From NCBI RefSeq assembly GCF_905220705.1, contig NZ_CAJNAT010000025.1, positions 1 to 64,000 of the forward strand: a DNA stretch of 64,000 bases. Direction: 5' to 3'. The position numbers and the translations under genes were made by a program. The DNA is from Paraburkholderia domus. Its GTDB lineage: Bacteria > Pseudomonadota > Gammaproteobacteria > Burkholderiales > Burkholderiaceae. Each line of letters begins with the position of its first letter. The first letter of the stretch is position 1. This document shows, piece by piece, positions 46,336-54,649 of this stretch. The notes under the pieces were generated by a model. That model searched no databases. It had not been told where the DNA came from and saw only the letters and a program-made list of their open reading frames with translations.

Positions 46336-48144
46336 TCAATGTCCCGCGACCATGATCAGATGTTCAACGACGGGGCCGAGCGCCAGCGCCGGCACGTAAG
46401 TCAGTGCGCCGACCAGCACCACCGTGCCGAGCAACAGCACGACGAACAGCGGGCCATGCGTCGGCAGCGTGCCGGCGGTAGCGGAGATGCGTTTTTTTGC
46501 TGCCAGCGATCCGGCGATCGCCAGCACCGGCACAATCGAGCCGAAGCGGCCGAACCACATGACGACGGCCAGCGTCCCGTTGTAGAACGGCGTATTGACC
46601 GAGAGGCCCGCGAACGCGCTACCGTTATTATTGGCGGCCGAACTGTAGGCATAGAGGATCTCGGAGAATCCATGCGGACCGGGATTGGCGATACCCGCCA
46701 CACCGGCTGCCGTCAGCACGGCGATCGAGGCACCGACCAGCACGAGCAGCGGTGTGAGCAGCACGGCTATCGACACCATCTTCATCTCGTACGACTCGAT
46801 CTTCTTGCCGATGTATTCCGGCGTTCGCCCGATCATCAGGCCGGCCACGAATACCGCGAGCAACGCGAACACGAGCATGCCGTACAGACCCGAGCCAACC
46901 CCGCCGAAGATCACCTCGCCGAGTTCGATCAGCAGGAGCGGAACGAAGCCGCCCATAGGCGTCAGCGAATCGTGCGTGTTGACAACGGCGCCGCATGATG
47001 CCGCGGTGGTCGCCACAGTGAAGATGCCGGACTGCGCGATGCCAAAACGGGTTTCCTTGCCTTCCATGTTGCCGCCCGGTTGCGTGGCCGACGCGGTTTG
47101 ATCCACATGCAGCGACGCAAACAGCGGATTACCGTTCTGCTCGGACGAAATCTCGCCCCAGCAGGCAACCGCGAAAGCGATCGTCATCGCCGCGAGCACC
47201 GCATAACCCTGGCGCTGGTCGCCCACCACCCGGCCGAACACCAGACACAACGCAGCCGGGATAACGAGCATCGCTATCATCTGCACGAAGTTGGAGAACG
47301 GCGTCGGGTTCTCGTACGGATGCGCGGAATTGGCGTTGAAAAAGCCGCCGCCGTTCGTACCGAGCATCTTGATCGCCTCCTGCGACGCGACCGGCCCCAT
47401 GGCGAGGGTCTGCTTGTCGGCCTTGTTGTCCACCATCACAGGATTGCCCTTGGCGTCCTTGACGGGGTTGCCCTGGGCATCGGTCTTCGGAGTTTGATAG
47501 GTCGTCACCTGCAGCGTCGGCACGTCTTCGTACGACTTGAAGTTCTGAATCATGCCCTGACTGATGAAGACGAGCGCGATGACCGTCGCGAGCGGCATGA
47601 GGATATACAGCGTGATACGCGTCAGATCGACCCAGAAATTGCCGATCGTCGCCGTAGTATGGCGTGCGAAACCACGAATCAACACGACCACGACGGCAAT
47701 GCCGGTGGCGGCCGAAAAGAAGTTTTGCACTGTCAGCGCGGCCATCTGCGTCAGATAGCTGACGGTCGATTCCGGCGTGTAGTCCTGCCAGTTCGTGTTG
47801 GTCACGAAGCTGATTGCCGTGTTGAAGGCGGCGTCGGGCGTCATCGGGCCGAAGCCCTGCGGGTTCGCGGGCAACCATTGCTGCAAACGCAGAAATCCAT
47901 ACACCGCGAGCACGCCGAGCGTGTTGAACACCAGCACGGCCAGCGCATAGTGCTTCCACGACATTTCGGCGCCGGGGTCGACCCCGGCGAGCTTGTAGAG
48001 CGCGGTTTCGATCGGCCGCCCTATCCGGCGCACGACGACCGAAGAACCGTCCACCACAGCCGTCATATAACGGCTGAGCGGTATGGCGAGCGCGATCAGC
48101 ACGACGATGTACAAGCCGGGCTGAAACAGGTTATTGAAGTTCAT
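46336..48144 (-). CDS. kdpA: Potassium-transporting ATPase subunit A
   Basis: The 602-aa channel-like subunit is related to SKT transporters. It has selectivity-filter-like stretches (NTNWQDYTPESTVSYLTQMAALTVQNFFSAATGIAV; MLGTNGGGFFNANSAHPYENPTPFSN; TTAASCGAVVNTHDSLTPMGGFVPL). It is longer than E. coli KdpA (557 aa) because of an insertion containing a short repeat (AQGNPVKDAKGNPV). The ATG at 48144 overlaps the kdpF stop in ATGA and has GGAGG upstream; the frame extends further but that is the small-gene region. Confidence 0.96.
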   Translation of the reverse strand: MNFNNLFQPGLYIVVLIALAIPLSRYMTAVVDGSSVVVRRIGRPIETALYKLAGVDPGAEMSWKHYALAVLVFNTLGVLAVYGFLRLQQWLPANPQGFGPMTPDAAFNTAISFVTNTNWQDYTPESTVSYLTQMAALTVQNFFSAATGIAVVVVLIRGFARHTTATIGNFWVDLTRITLYILMPLATVIALVFISQGMIQNFKSYEDVPTLQVTTYQTPKTDAQGNPVKDAKGNPVMVDNKADKQTLAMGPVASQEAIKMLGTNGGGFFNANSAHPYENPTPFSNFVQMIAMLVIPAALCLVFGRVVGDQRQGYAVLAAMTIAFAVACWGEISSEQNGNPLFASLHVDQTASATQPGGNMEGKETRFGIAQSGIFTVATTAASCGAVVNTHDSLTPMGGFVPLLLIELGEVIFGGVGSGLYGMLVFALLAVFVAGLMIGRTPEYIGKKIESYEMKMVSIAVLLTPLLVLVGASIAVLTAAGVAGIANPGPHGFSEILYAYSSAANNNGSAFAGLSVNTPFYNGTLAVVMWFGRFGSIVPVLAIAGSLAAKKRISATAGTLPTHGPLFVVLLLGTVVLVGALTYVPALALGPVVEHLIMVAGH

Positions 48145-48236
48145 TCGAGAGCCTCCGCGCGCAGCAAGGCGTACACGAGGTAAGCAAACAGAATCAGCGT
48201 CGAGGCCGCCGCGAGCCAGGTCATCCAGGTGGTCAT
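48141..48236 (-). CDS. kdpF: KdpF, small membrane subunit
   Basis: A 31-aa peptide, MTTWMTWLAAASTLILFAYL followed by VYALLRAEALE, with a single membrane span. The ending YLVYALLRAE matches the YLVYALINAEAF ending of E. coli KdpF. CGGAGG lies 6 nt before the ATG. It overlaps kdpA by four bases (ATGA), and its own start overlaps the stop of the next upstream gene in the same way. KdpF stabilises the pump complex in the membrane. Confidence 0.88.
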   Translation of the reverse strand: MTTWMTWLAAASTLILFAYLVYALLRAEALE

Positions 48237-48337
48237 GGACGGCCTCCGGGCGCGCGGCGAAGCTTGTCGCAGCCAATCACGAAGGCCGCGACGAGGCCGC
48301 TGAACGCAATGATTGCGATGAGGTAAAGCAGATCCAT
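48233..48337 (-). CDS. 34-aa membrane peptide at the head of the kdp run
   Basis: The frame reads MDLLYLIAIIAFSGLVAAFV and ends IGCDKLRRAPGGRP. One hydrophobic span is followed by a basic, Arg-rich tail (positive-inside expected). GGGAG precedes the ATG. The stop overlaps kdpF in ATGA. It is therefore a probable first gene of the transcript, in front of kdpF. Peptides of this style occur upstream of kdpF in other bacteria, but I cannot name a family. Confidence 0.6.
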   Translation of the reverse strand: MDLLYLIAIIAFSGLVAAFVIGCDKLRRAPGGRP

Positions 48338-48398
48338 GGTCTGGTCTCCCACGAGGGACTCCTGCACCGTGAAATTTAGGAAAATCCGCGTAAACGCA

Positions 48399-48431
48399 GC
48401 GTTAATACTTTGCGGAGTTTCGTAAAAACGA
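48399..48431 (-). promoter_or_regulatory. Candidate regulatory motif upstream of the kdp run
   Basis: GCGTTAAT at 48399-48406 and CGTAAAAACGA at 48421-48431, 62-94 bp before the first small gene. The half-sites recur before the usp gene with 10 bp less spacing. It is a reasonable candidate KdpE box (inference). Confidence 0.45.
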
Positions 48432-48527
48432 TGGACGTGATGCGGGAGGCCACCGGACTAACGCGGCGGCATGGTCTTGCCGGGAGACTTTCAGGTATTC
48501 GAACTGCCGTTTAAAAACGGCCGGGAC

Positions 48528-49487
48528 TTATGCCGCTTTATCGTGCGCGGCCTGTTCGAGCCACAGCTGGCTATCGGGGAACCAGAAGGCGTCCGGACGC
48601 GGGGGCGATACGAGCCTCACCGGTAGGGAGGGATTGAATATCTTCGACCATGCCGACAGATAGGACGGCGTCTTCACAAGAAACCCGCAATTGGCTAGAA
48701 GCAGGCTGGAAACCAGCGCCTCGTGGCCGATTTCGAGTCCCGGATAGCCGCTGAAATGGACAGGCGTGCTGCCGCATGCGAGCAGTTTTGCCGGTGCCAC
48801 CTTGACCGGTTTGCTGAATGGCCAGGCGATAAAAAAATCGATAAACGCCTGTTCGTCGCTCGAGATGAAAATACGGGTCAAGTGCGGGTTGTCTGCCAGC
48901 GTCGATTCCACCTGCTGGCAAAAGCTTCTCCATGAAACCGGCACGGCTTCCAGCGCCTTGTCGGTCCCTCTGAAATGCGCGCCAAGCGTCGACGTGCCAA
49001 GCCCGAGCTTCCGGCAGATCGACTCGACCTCTTCATATATATGCGTGGCCGGCCGATAGTACGCGAAGAAGAGTTCGCTTGCGCTGTCGAGTTGAAGCTT
49101 GGCTTCATAGCGCTGACGAAAGCCCAGTTGGACCAGATCGCGAACTGTCGACGTTCTTACCTTATGCGTGAGCGCGGCTCCCGGTGCGGTATGCACAGAC
49201 TCGAAGCAAGCCGAGAACCAGTCCAGTTTTCCTTCGGCGTCGCCATACAGCCCACCGCGAGCGCTAATGCATGGGGTGAGGCATTTCTCGTCGCAATACA
49301 TCAGTATAAACAGGACCATCTGCATCACGGAGAAAAACCCGGAGTTCTCCTGAATCTCGATGGAAAACACGCCCTTGTTCAAACGCTGCTTGGCATGAAG
49401 CGAAATCCGGCGCGGCATGGCCACGGAATGCTTGAATCCCTCGCTGCGTCGGATCTGTTTCGCCCGATCGACCACCCTTCTCAACAT
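48528..49487 (-). CDS. NodZ/GT23-like glycosyltransferase (fucosyltransferase-type fold)
   Basis: A 319-aa protein with no signal peptide. Recognisable signs are LGAHFRGTDKALE (GDP-sugar binding region, compare HxRxTDK of NodZ/FUT8), RIFISSDEQAFIDFF and GHEALVSSLLLANCGFLVKTPSYLSAWSKIFNPSLPV near the C-terminus. AGGAG lies 6 nt before the ATG. NodZ adds fucose to chitin oligosaccharides; no nod genes or other glycan genes are adjacent. The acceptor is unknown. Assignment rests on short motifs. Confidence 0.55.
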   Translation of the reverse strand: MLRRVVDRAKQIRRSEGFKHSVAMPRRISLHAKQRLNKGVFSIEIQENSGFFSVMQMVLFILMYCDEKCLTPCISARGGLYGDAEGKLDWFSACFESVHTAPGAALTHKVRTSTVRDLVQLGFRQRYEAKLQLDSASELFFAYYRPATHIYEEVESICRKLGLGTSTLGAHFRGTDKALEAVPVSWRSFCQQVESTLADNPHLTRIFISSDEQAFIDFFIAWPFSKPVKVAPAKLLACGSTPVHFSGYPGLEIGHEALVSSLLLANCGFLVKTPSYLSAWSKIFNPSLPVRLVSPPRPDAFWFPDSQLWLEQAAHDKAA

Positions 49488-49790
49488 GCCCGACTCCTAA
49501 TTAATTAGGTATTCTTTGAAATGGCACGCACCTGTTTTCCGCGAAGGAAGGAACGGCCCAGCATAACATCTCAAAAGGTTTGGCCAAGTAAGTTTGGCTT
49601 GTCTTCGTGAGCTATCGCACAAAAGACCGGTAAGGCTTTCCTCGGATGGATGCGTGGATACCCGACGTTCAGCGCATTGATGAATCCCATTGCTACGGTT
49701 GGCGGCAGCATGAACATCGGCGTAAACGCTTGACCTTCCCACCGTGGGAACGTCCACGCTTGAGTTCTGATTTCTCATCGAAGGTAAGAA
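49488..49790. other. Divergent intergenic region
   Basis: About 300 bp between the NodZ-like gene (minus) and the HMA gene (plus). It is expected to hold both promoters. No gene and no clear repeat seen. Confidence 0.5.
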
Positions 49791-49988
49791 ATGGAACTCG
49801 AAATCCTGGATATGTCATGCGGCGGCTGCGCCAACGCCATTACTCGTGCAGTGACTGGCCTCGACCCCGCGGCGCGGGTCGATGTCGACGTTCCCGTTAA
49901 AATCGTGACGGTCACCTCGACGCTTTCGCCCGCACGCGTCATTGAGGCCATCGAGGCGGCGGGCTTTCATCCTTCGCTCAAGGGCTAA
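49791..49988 (+). CDS. Heavy-metal-associated (HMA) domain protein, copper chaperone type
   Basis: The 65-aa protein is a single HMA domain with the metal site MSCGGC (Cys10 and Cys13) and the usual beta-alpha-beta-beta-alpha-beta pattern. CopZ-like proteins hand Cu(I) to P-type ATPases. No copper ATPase is encoded here. It is followed by a DUF305 gene and a MerR-type regulator on the same strand, so copper handling is a likely shared theme. Confidence 0.85.
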   Translation: MELEILDMSCGGCANAITRAVTGLDPAARVDVDVPVKIVTVTSTLSPARVIEAIEAAGFHPSLKG

Positions 49989-50072
49989 CCCGATCGCATC
50001 AGGCTGTGTCTGTCGATCGAGCGGGGCGCCCTGTTCGTCTGAAATAACTTTTTCCCCAACGGAAAACCTGAT

Positions 50073-50471
50073 ATGAAAAACCTTCGCGCATTCCGTGCCC
50101 TTTGCCTTTTCAGCGGCATTACGTTTGCTCTCGCGGCTGCACCCGTCTACGCCCAGCAGGGTGCGTCGATGCCCGGCATGAACATGTCCGGTTCAGCCGA
50201 CGCCGGGGCGAGCGCATCGACGAAAGCGTTCAAGGCCGTCGACGAGAAAATGATGCAAGACATGGAATCGCCGCCCTACACGGGCGATGCCGACAAGGAC
50301 TTCGTGGCCCACATGATTCCGCATCATCAAGGCGCGGTCGAAATGGCGCAGGTGCAATTGAAATACGGTAAAGATCCCGAGTTGAAACGCTTGGCCCGAA
50401 ACATCATCAAGGCGCAACACGATGAGATCGCGTTCATGCAGCGCTGGCAGGCGAAGCACGGTGTGAAGTGA
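50073..50471 (+). CDS. DUF305 family periplasmic protein
   Basis: The 132-aa protein has a signal peptide (MKNLRAFRALCLFSGITFALAAAPVYA), a Met-rich stretch (MPGMNMSGSADAG; MMQDMES) and the DUF305 motif DFVAHMIPHHQGAVEMAQVQL. Met and His residues are suited to bind copper, as in CopM of cyanobacteria. It is exported to the periplasm and lies 84 bp after the HMA gene. Confidence 0.85.
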   Translation: MKNLRAFRALCLFSGITFALAAAPVYAQQGASMPGMNMSGSADAGASASTKAFKAVDEKMMQDMESPPYTGDADKDFVAHMIPHHQGAVEMAQVQLKYGKDPELKRLARNIIKAQHDEIAFMQRWQAKHGVK

Positions 50472-50581
50472 CCACGGGCAACCGCACCGCTTTGAGTCTT
50501 TGAGGTTTTAACGCCGCGCTTGACCCTCACGCAACGTAAGGTTCTAGTCTCCATGCAGGCATGAAGAAAGGAGCGATTTCG

Positions 50582-51601
50582 ATGCTGCTGAAAGTAGGTG
50601 AACTAGCCAGGCGATCCGGCATTACGGTACGCACGCTTCATCACTATGACGCGATCGGATTGCTCACGCCTTCTGCCCGCTCCGATGCGGGCTACCGGCT
50701 CTACAACCGCGACGACATCGCCAGGCTGCATCAGATCCAGGCGATGCGGCAGCTGGATCTGTCGTTGGCCGACATCGGGGCCTTGCTGGCAAGACCGGAC
50801 TCCACCCTCTCGACGGTCATCGAGCAGCAGATAGCAGCGCTGACTCGACGGATCGATCGTGCAACCGACCTGCGCGACAGGCTTCATCGTTTGCGTGGCC
50901 AGTTGTTGACGGGAGAAGAACCCGATCTTGCTGACTGGCTAACCACGTTGGAGTTGATGACCATGCAAGATAAATATCTTACGCAGGACGAACAGAGCCA
51001 GCTTCGGTCGAACAAGCTTGCCGGGGCGGCCGATTGGCCGGCACTGATTCAGGCGGTGCATGCACTGATGGATCGCGGCACGCCCGTCGAAAGTAAGGAA
51101 GCCCAGGCGTTGGCGAGCCGCTGGATGTCGCTGGTGGCTGATTACACCGGTGGCGATCCGCGCCTGCTTTCGAAGCTCGACACCATGCACCGCAACGAAC
51201 CGGCGTTGCAGGTGAAGAGCGGCATCACGACTGAGATGCTGGCCTACATGACACGCGCCGTCAGGCATTCGAAGTTCGCGCTCTACGCGAAATATCTGTC
51301 GCCACAGGAACTGCAGCGCATGCGTGACGGGGACGAGCGCTACGTGTCTGAATGGCCGGGGCTCGTCGCGGAAGTCCGGCGCGCCATGGAGAACCGCCTG
51401 GCCGTTGATGACCCGGCGGTTCAAAAGCTCGCGCAGCGCTGGATGGATCTGTTCAACTCGTATGTCGGTACGAACCCGGAGACTCACCGGAAACTCCAGG
51501 CAGCCTACGAGAACGAGCCCGAAATACTGGCGGGCACGGGGATCGACCTGGAAATGCTCGCGTACCTCCGCGAGGCGCTGCAGGCGACGCAGCCGCAATG
51601 A
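50582..51601 (+). CDS. MerR-family regulator with tandem TipAS-type domains
   Basis: The 339-aa protein has an N-terminal MerR winged HTH (KVGELARRSGITVRTLHHYDAIGLLTPSARSDAGYRLYNRDDIARL) and a coiled coil to about residue 120. Two repeats of a TipAS-like helical domain (WPALIQAVHALMDRG... and WPGLVAEVRRAMENR...) follow. TipAS domains bind drug-like ligands. The ATG at 50582 has AAGGAG 8 nt upstream, so the frame start at 50561 is less likely. It is on the same strand as the HMA and DUF305 genes but lacks the Cys ligands of copper-sensing CueR. Confidence 0.85.
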   Translation: MLLKVGELARRSGITVRTLHHYDAIGLLTPSARSDAGYRLYNRDDIARLHQIQAMRQLDLSLADIGALLARPDSTLSTVIEQQIAALTRRIDRATDLRDRLHRLRGQLLTGEEPDLADWLTTLELMTMQDKYLTQDEQSQLRSNKLAGAADWPALIQAVHALMDRGTPVESKEAQALASRWMSLVADYTGGDPRLLSKLDTMHRNEPALQVKSGITTEMLAYMTRAVRHSKFALYAKYLSPQELQRMRDGDERYVSEWPGLVAEVRRAMENRLAVDDPAVQKLAQRWMDLFNSYVGTNPETHRKLQAAYENEPEILAGTGIDLEMLAYLREALQATQPQ

Positions 51602-51823
51602 TGCGGTGCGGTTGATGATTCGCCGTGGGGGCTATGCGCACGAACTTCACATCGAAATATGCGCCACGGTTCTCATCATCCTCACGGATATCATCGACCG
51701 CTTAATGCCCACCACCCTTTTCTACTTGACGCTACACGCTCCCAGGAGGCGCATAATCCAGCTTGCATTGAGTTCCCTGCGGTCGCAGGACTGAAAAGAA
51801 TTCTTCACCTGAAGGGGTTAAAA

Positions 51824-52267
51824 ATGACTCTCAGCGGCGAGGCGACAGGCGAGCCCATAAAAGTTGGTCAGCTGAGCATTCGGTACCTGATCGATGGAAC
51901 GGTGACAGGCGGGATGGGTGTTTTCGAATTGACCGTGCCCTCTAACTCACAGGTTCCGCCGCCACACAGCCACACCAGTAACGAAGAATGCGCATATGTC
52001 CTCGAGGGCATGCTTCGATACTCGGTGGATGGGGTAGTCCGAGACCTGACACCAGGCGAGTGGGTGTTCACCCCACGAGGATCTGTCCATCACTTTAGCA
52101 ATCCGCACGCTGACACAGCCCGCGCGTTGATCGTCCTTACGCCGGACATTGGTGCTCAGTATTTTCGCGATGTCGGCGCAATCGTCAATGCAGGCGGCCC
52201 GCCCGACCGCGAGAAGATGATCGGCGTCATGACCAGTTATGGGCTCGTGCCAGCGCCACCGCAATGA
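51824..52267 (+). CDS. Cupin domain protein
   Basis: The 147-aa protein has a single beta-barrel cupin with motif 1 PPPHSHTSNEECAYVLEGMLRYSVDG (His-x-His-x4-Glu metal ligands) and motif 2 PRGSVHHFSNP. AAGGGG sits 6 nt before the ATG at 51824. Cupins of this size are metal-binding enzymes or small-molecule binding proteins; no substrate is evident. Confidence 0.8.
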   Translation: MTLSGEATGEPIKVGQLSIRYLIDGTVTGGMGVFELTVPSNSQVPPPHSHTSNEECAYVLEGMLRYSVDGVVRDLTPGEWVFTPRGSVHHFSNPHADTARALIVLTPDIGAQYFRDVGAIVNAGGPPDREKMIGVMTSYGLVPAPPQ

Positions 52268-52292
52268 AAGGTTTGCGGCCAGAATCGCTTCT

Positions 52293-54122
52293 TCACGCTG
52301 ACCCAACAGGATCGCTCAAAGCGCCTCCTCGCACCGTCGGCGCCAACTGCTCGCCGAACTGCAAGGCGGCAAGCTGGGCATAGAGCGGCGAGCTCAGAAG
52401 AAGCTCGGCGTGACGGCCCTGCGCGACGATGCGTCCTTGTTCCAGCACGACAATGCGATCGGCCTGTTGCACCGTCGCGAGGCGGTGCGCAATGACCAGT
52501 GTCGTGCGGTTCTGCGCGGCATTGTCGAGCGCCTTTTGTACCAGCCGTTCGCTGGCGGCATCGAGCGCGCTGGTCGCTTCGTCCAGCAGCAGGATGGGCG
52601 GATTCTTCAGGATCGCGCGAGCGATCGCAATGCGCTGACGCTGTCCGCCCGACAGTCGCACGCCGCGCTCGCCGAGAAACGTATCGTAGCCCTGCGGCAG
52701 CTCTTCAATGAAGCCGGCCGCAGCGGCCATGTCGGCAGCCCGTTGGACCTCCGCCAGTGTGGCTTCCGGCGCGCCGTAGCGGATGTTGTCCAGCACGCTC
52801 CCTGAAAAGATCACCGATTCCTGCAGCACGACGCCGATTTCCTTGCGCAAATCGACGAGCGGCACGTCGCGCGTCGGGACGCCGTTGATCAGAATGCTGC
52901 CGGACTGCGGATCGTAAAAACGCAGCAGCAGTTGGAACAGCGTAGTCTTGCCCGCGCCGGATGGGCCGACCAATGCGACATGTTCACCCGGACGGACATC
53001 GAGCGAGAGTGAGGAAAGCGCAGCAATGCCTGGGCGCGATGGATACGAGAAACTGACGTTGTCGAAGCGGATGCCCTCCCCTCGCACAGGCAGCGCGACC
53101 GTGGTCCCGGCCTGCACCACCGGCGAGCGCGCCGCCAGCAGCTGCAGCAACCGTTCGGTGGCACCGGCAGCGCGCTGCAGATCGCCCCACACTTCGGCAA
53201 CGGCTCCCACGGCCCCGGCCGTGAACACCGCGTAGAGGATGAACTGGGACAATTGGCCCGCCGTCATGCGCCCGGCCAGCACCGCTTGCGCTCCGAGCCA
53301 CAACACGAACACGATCGCGGTGAACACCAGCACGATCACCACGGCGGTCAACCAGGCGCGCGCGCGAATGCGCGTGAGCGCTGTCTCAAAGGCCGCTTCC
53401 ACCGCGCCGGCAAACCGCCGCGCCTCATACGGCTCCTGCGTATACGACTGCACGGTCGGCATGGCATTGAGCACCTCGCCCGCCAGCGCGCTCGTGTTCG
53501 CGATCTTGTCCTGGCTCGCGCGCGAGAGCCGCCGCACGCGCCGGCCGAAAATCACGATGGGCGCGACCACCACGACCAGCGTGGCGATGATGTAGCCGGA
53601 TAGCACAGGGCTCGTCACCGCCAGCATCGTCACGCCGCCGGTCAGCAGGAAGAAGTTGCGCAATCCCAGCGACAGGCTGGTGCCCACCACCGTCTGGATC
53701 AAGGTGGTGTCGGCGGTGAGGCGTGACAGCACCTCGCCGGTCTGCGTGGTTTCGAAAAACTGCGGACTCATCCCTAGCACGTGGTCGTAGACCGCGCGCC
53801 GCAAGTCAGCCGTGACCCGCTCGCCCAGCCAGGACACGAGGTAGAAGCGCAGCGCCGTCGCGCCGGCCAGTACCAGCGAAACGACGAATAGCGCGAGGAA
53901 ATAGCGATCGATGTGCGCCCGGTCGCCCCCCGCGAAGCCACGATCGATCAGGTATTTGAACGCGACCGGCAACACCAGGGTGGCGCCCGCGGACGTGACC
54001 AGTGCGAGGAACGCGAGCGCCCAGCGGCCGGCATAGGGACGCAGAAAGGGAAACAGGGCGAACAGTGGGCCAACACGTGACGAAGGCGACGTGGGTGGTG
54101 AAAGCGGGACAGCGTCTGGCAT
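52293..54122 (-). CDS. ABC exporter, MsbA/LmrA-type half-transporter
   Basis: A 609-aa fusion of a six-span membrane domain (residues 20-320) and an ATPase. Walker A is GPSGAGKTT, the signature LSGGQRQR, Walker B ILLLDEATSALD and the switch His IAHRLATVQQ. It forms a homodimer (or partners with another half) and exports lipids, drugs or peptides. Starts at 54134 or 54122 are both possible; the second is used here. It converges with the cupin gene, 25 bp apart. Confidence 0.92.
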   Translation of the reverse strand: MPDAVPLSPPTSPSSRVGPLFALFPFLRPYAGRWALAFLALVTSAGATLVLPVAFKYLIDRGFAGGDRAHIDRYFLALFVVSLVLAGATALRFYLVSWLGERVTADLRRAVYDHVLGMSPQFFETTQTGEVLSRLTADTTLIQTVVGTSLSLGLRNFFLLTGGVTMLAVTSPVLSGYIIATLVVVVAPIVIFGRRVRRLSRASQDKIANTSALAGEVLNAMPTVQSYTQEPYEARRFAGAVEAAFETALTRIRARAWLTAVVIVLVFTAIVFVLWLGAQAVLAGRMTAGQLSQFILYAVFTAGAVGAVAEVWGDLQRAAGATERLLQLLAARSPVVQAGTTVALPVRGEGIRFDNVSFSYPSRPGIAALSSLSLDVRPGEHVALVGPSGAGKTTLFQLLLRFYDPQSGSILINGVPTRDVPLVDLRKEIGVVLQESVIFSGSVLDNIRYGAPEATLAEVQRAADMAAAAGFIEELPQGYDTFLGERGVRLSGGQRQRIAIARAILKNPPILLLDEATSALDAASERLVQKALDNAAQNRTTLVIAHRLATVQQADRIVVLEQGRIVAQGRHAELLLSSPLYAQLAALQFGEQLAPTVRGGALSDPVGSA

Positions 54123-54355
54123 GAAGATTCCCAAGCGAATCGGAGGTCATCCAGATTGTGCCAGTCCTGCGGATTCGAGGGCGGCTCACGTAAAAGCGTG
54201 GTGTCGATCCATGCATGCTTCTGTGTCGCCACGCACCGTCGTGAAGGACCGCCGTCTATCCAGAACACGCTGTGTGGAAGACTGCTTCCGCATGCTTGCC
54301 GCAACTGTCCATCTGTATCAAGATCGAGTCGACTCATCCGGACGAGGCCATTCCC

Positions 54356-54547
54356 ATGACAGACGACTCCGACCCCGACAAAGTGAAAGGTCCCGGTGGC
54401 TTGACGCTGCGCCAGATCCACGAACAGGTGCAAAAGAGCGTCGAGCGCGATCGCGAAGAGCAGGCATCGCGCAACGCTATCGCTCCGCAGCGGAGCAGGT
54501 GGCAACGTTGGGTGCGTTACGTGTGGGGCCGTAGCGGGCGTCGCTAG
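54356..54547 (+). CDS. Small basic hypothetical protein
   Basis: A 63-aa protein with an acidic N-terminus, a helical middle (LTLRQIHEQVQKSVERDREEQASRN) and a basic, Trp-rich C-terminus (QRWVRYVWGRSGRR) that might touch membranes. GAGG lies 9 nt upstream. No family recognised. Confidence 0.5.
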   Translation: MTDDSDPDKVKGPGGLTLRQIHEQVQKSVERDREEQASRNAIAPQRSRWQRWVRYVWGRSGRR

Positions 54548-54602
54548 GCGGCGAGCTTACCCCTGCTTTCTCCAGACTCACGGCGATTGCGCGTGAGAGG
54601 CA

Positions 54603-54624
54603 GGCCGGCCCCGAAGAGCCGGCC
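54603..54624. terminator. Bidirectional hairpin terminator candidate
   Basis: GGCCGGC (54603-54609) pairs with GCCGGCC (54618-54624) around an 8-nt loop. It lies between two converging genes, the small plus-strand gene and the tannase gene, and could end both. There is no U-tract. Confidence 0.5.
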
Positions 54625-54649
54625 ACTCAGCCCGTTAGCAGCAATCCGC

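Noticed and set aside
47080..48183. Long open frame (367 aa) on plus strand
   Set aside because: Antisense to kdpA; His/Arg-rich shadow frame.
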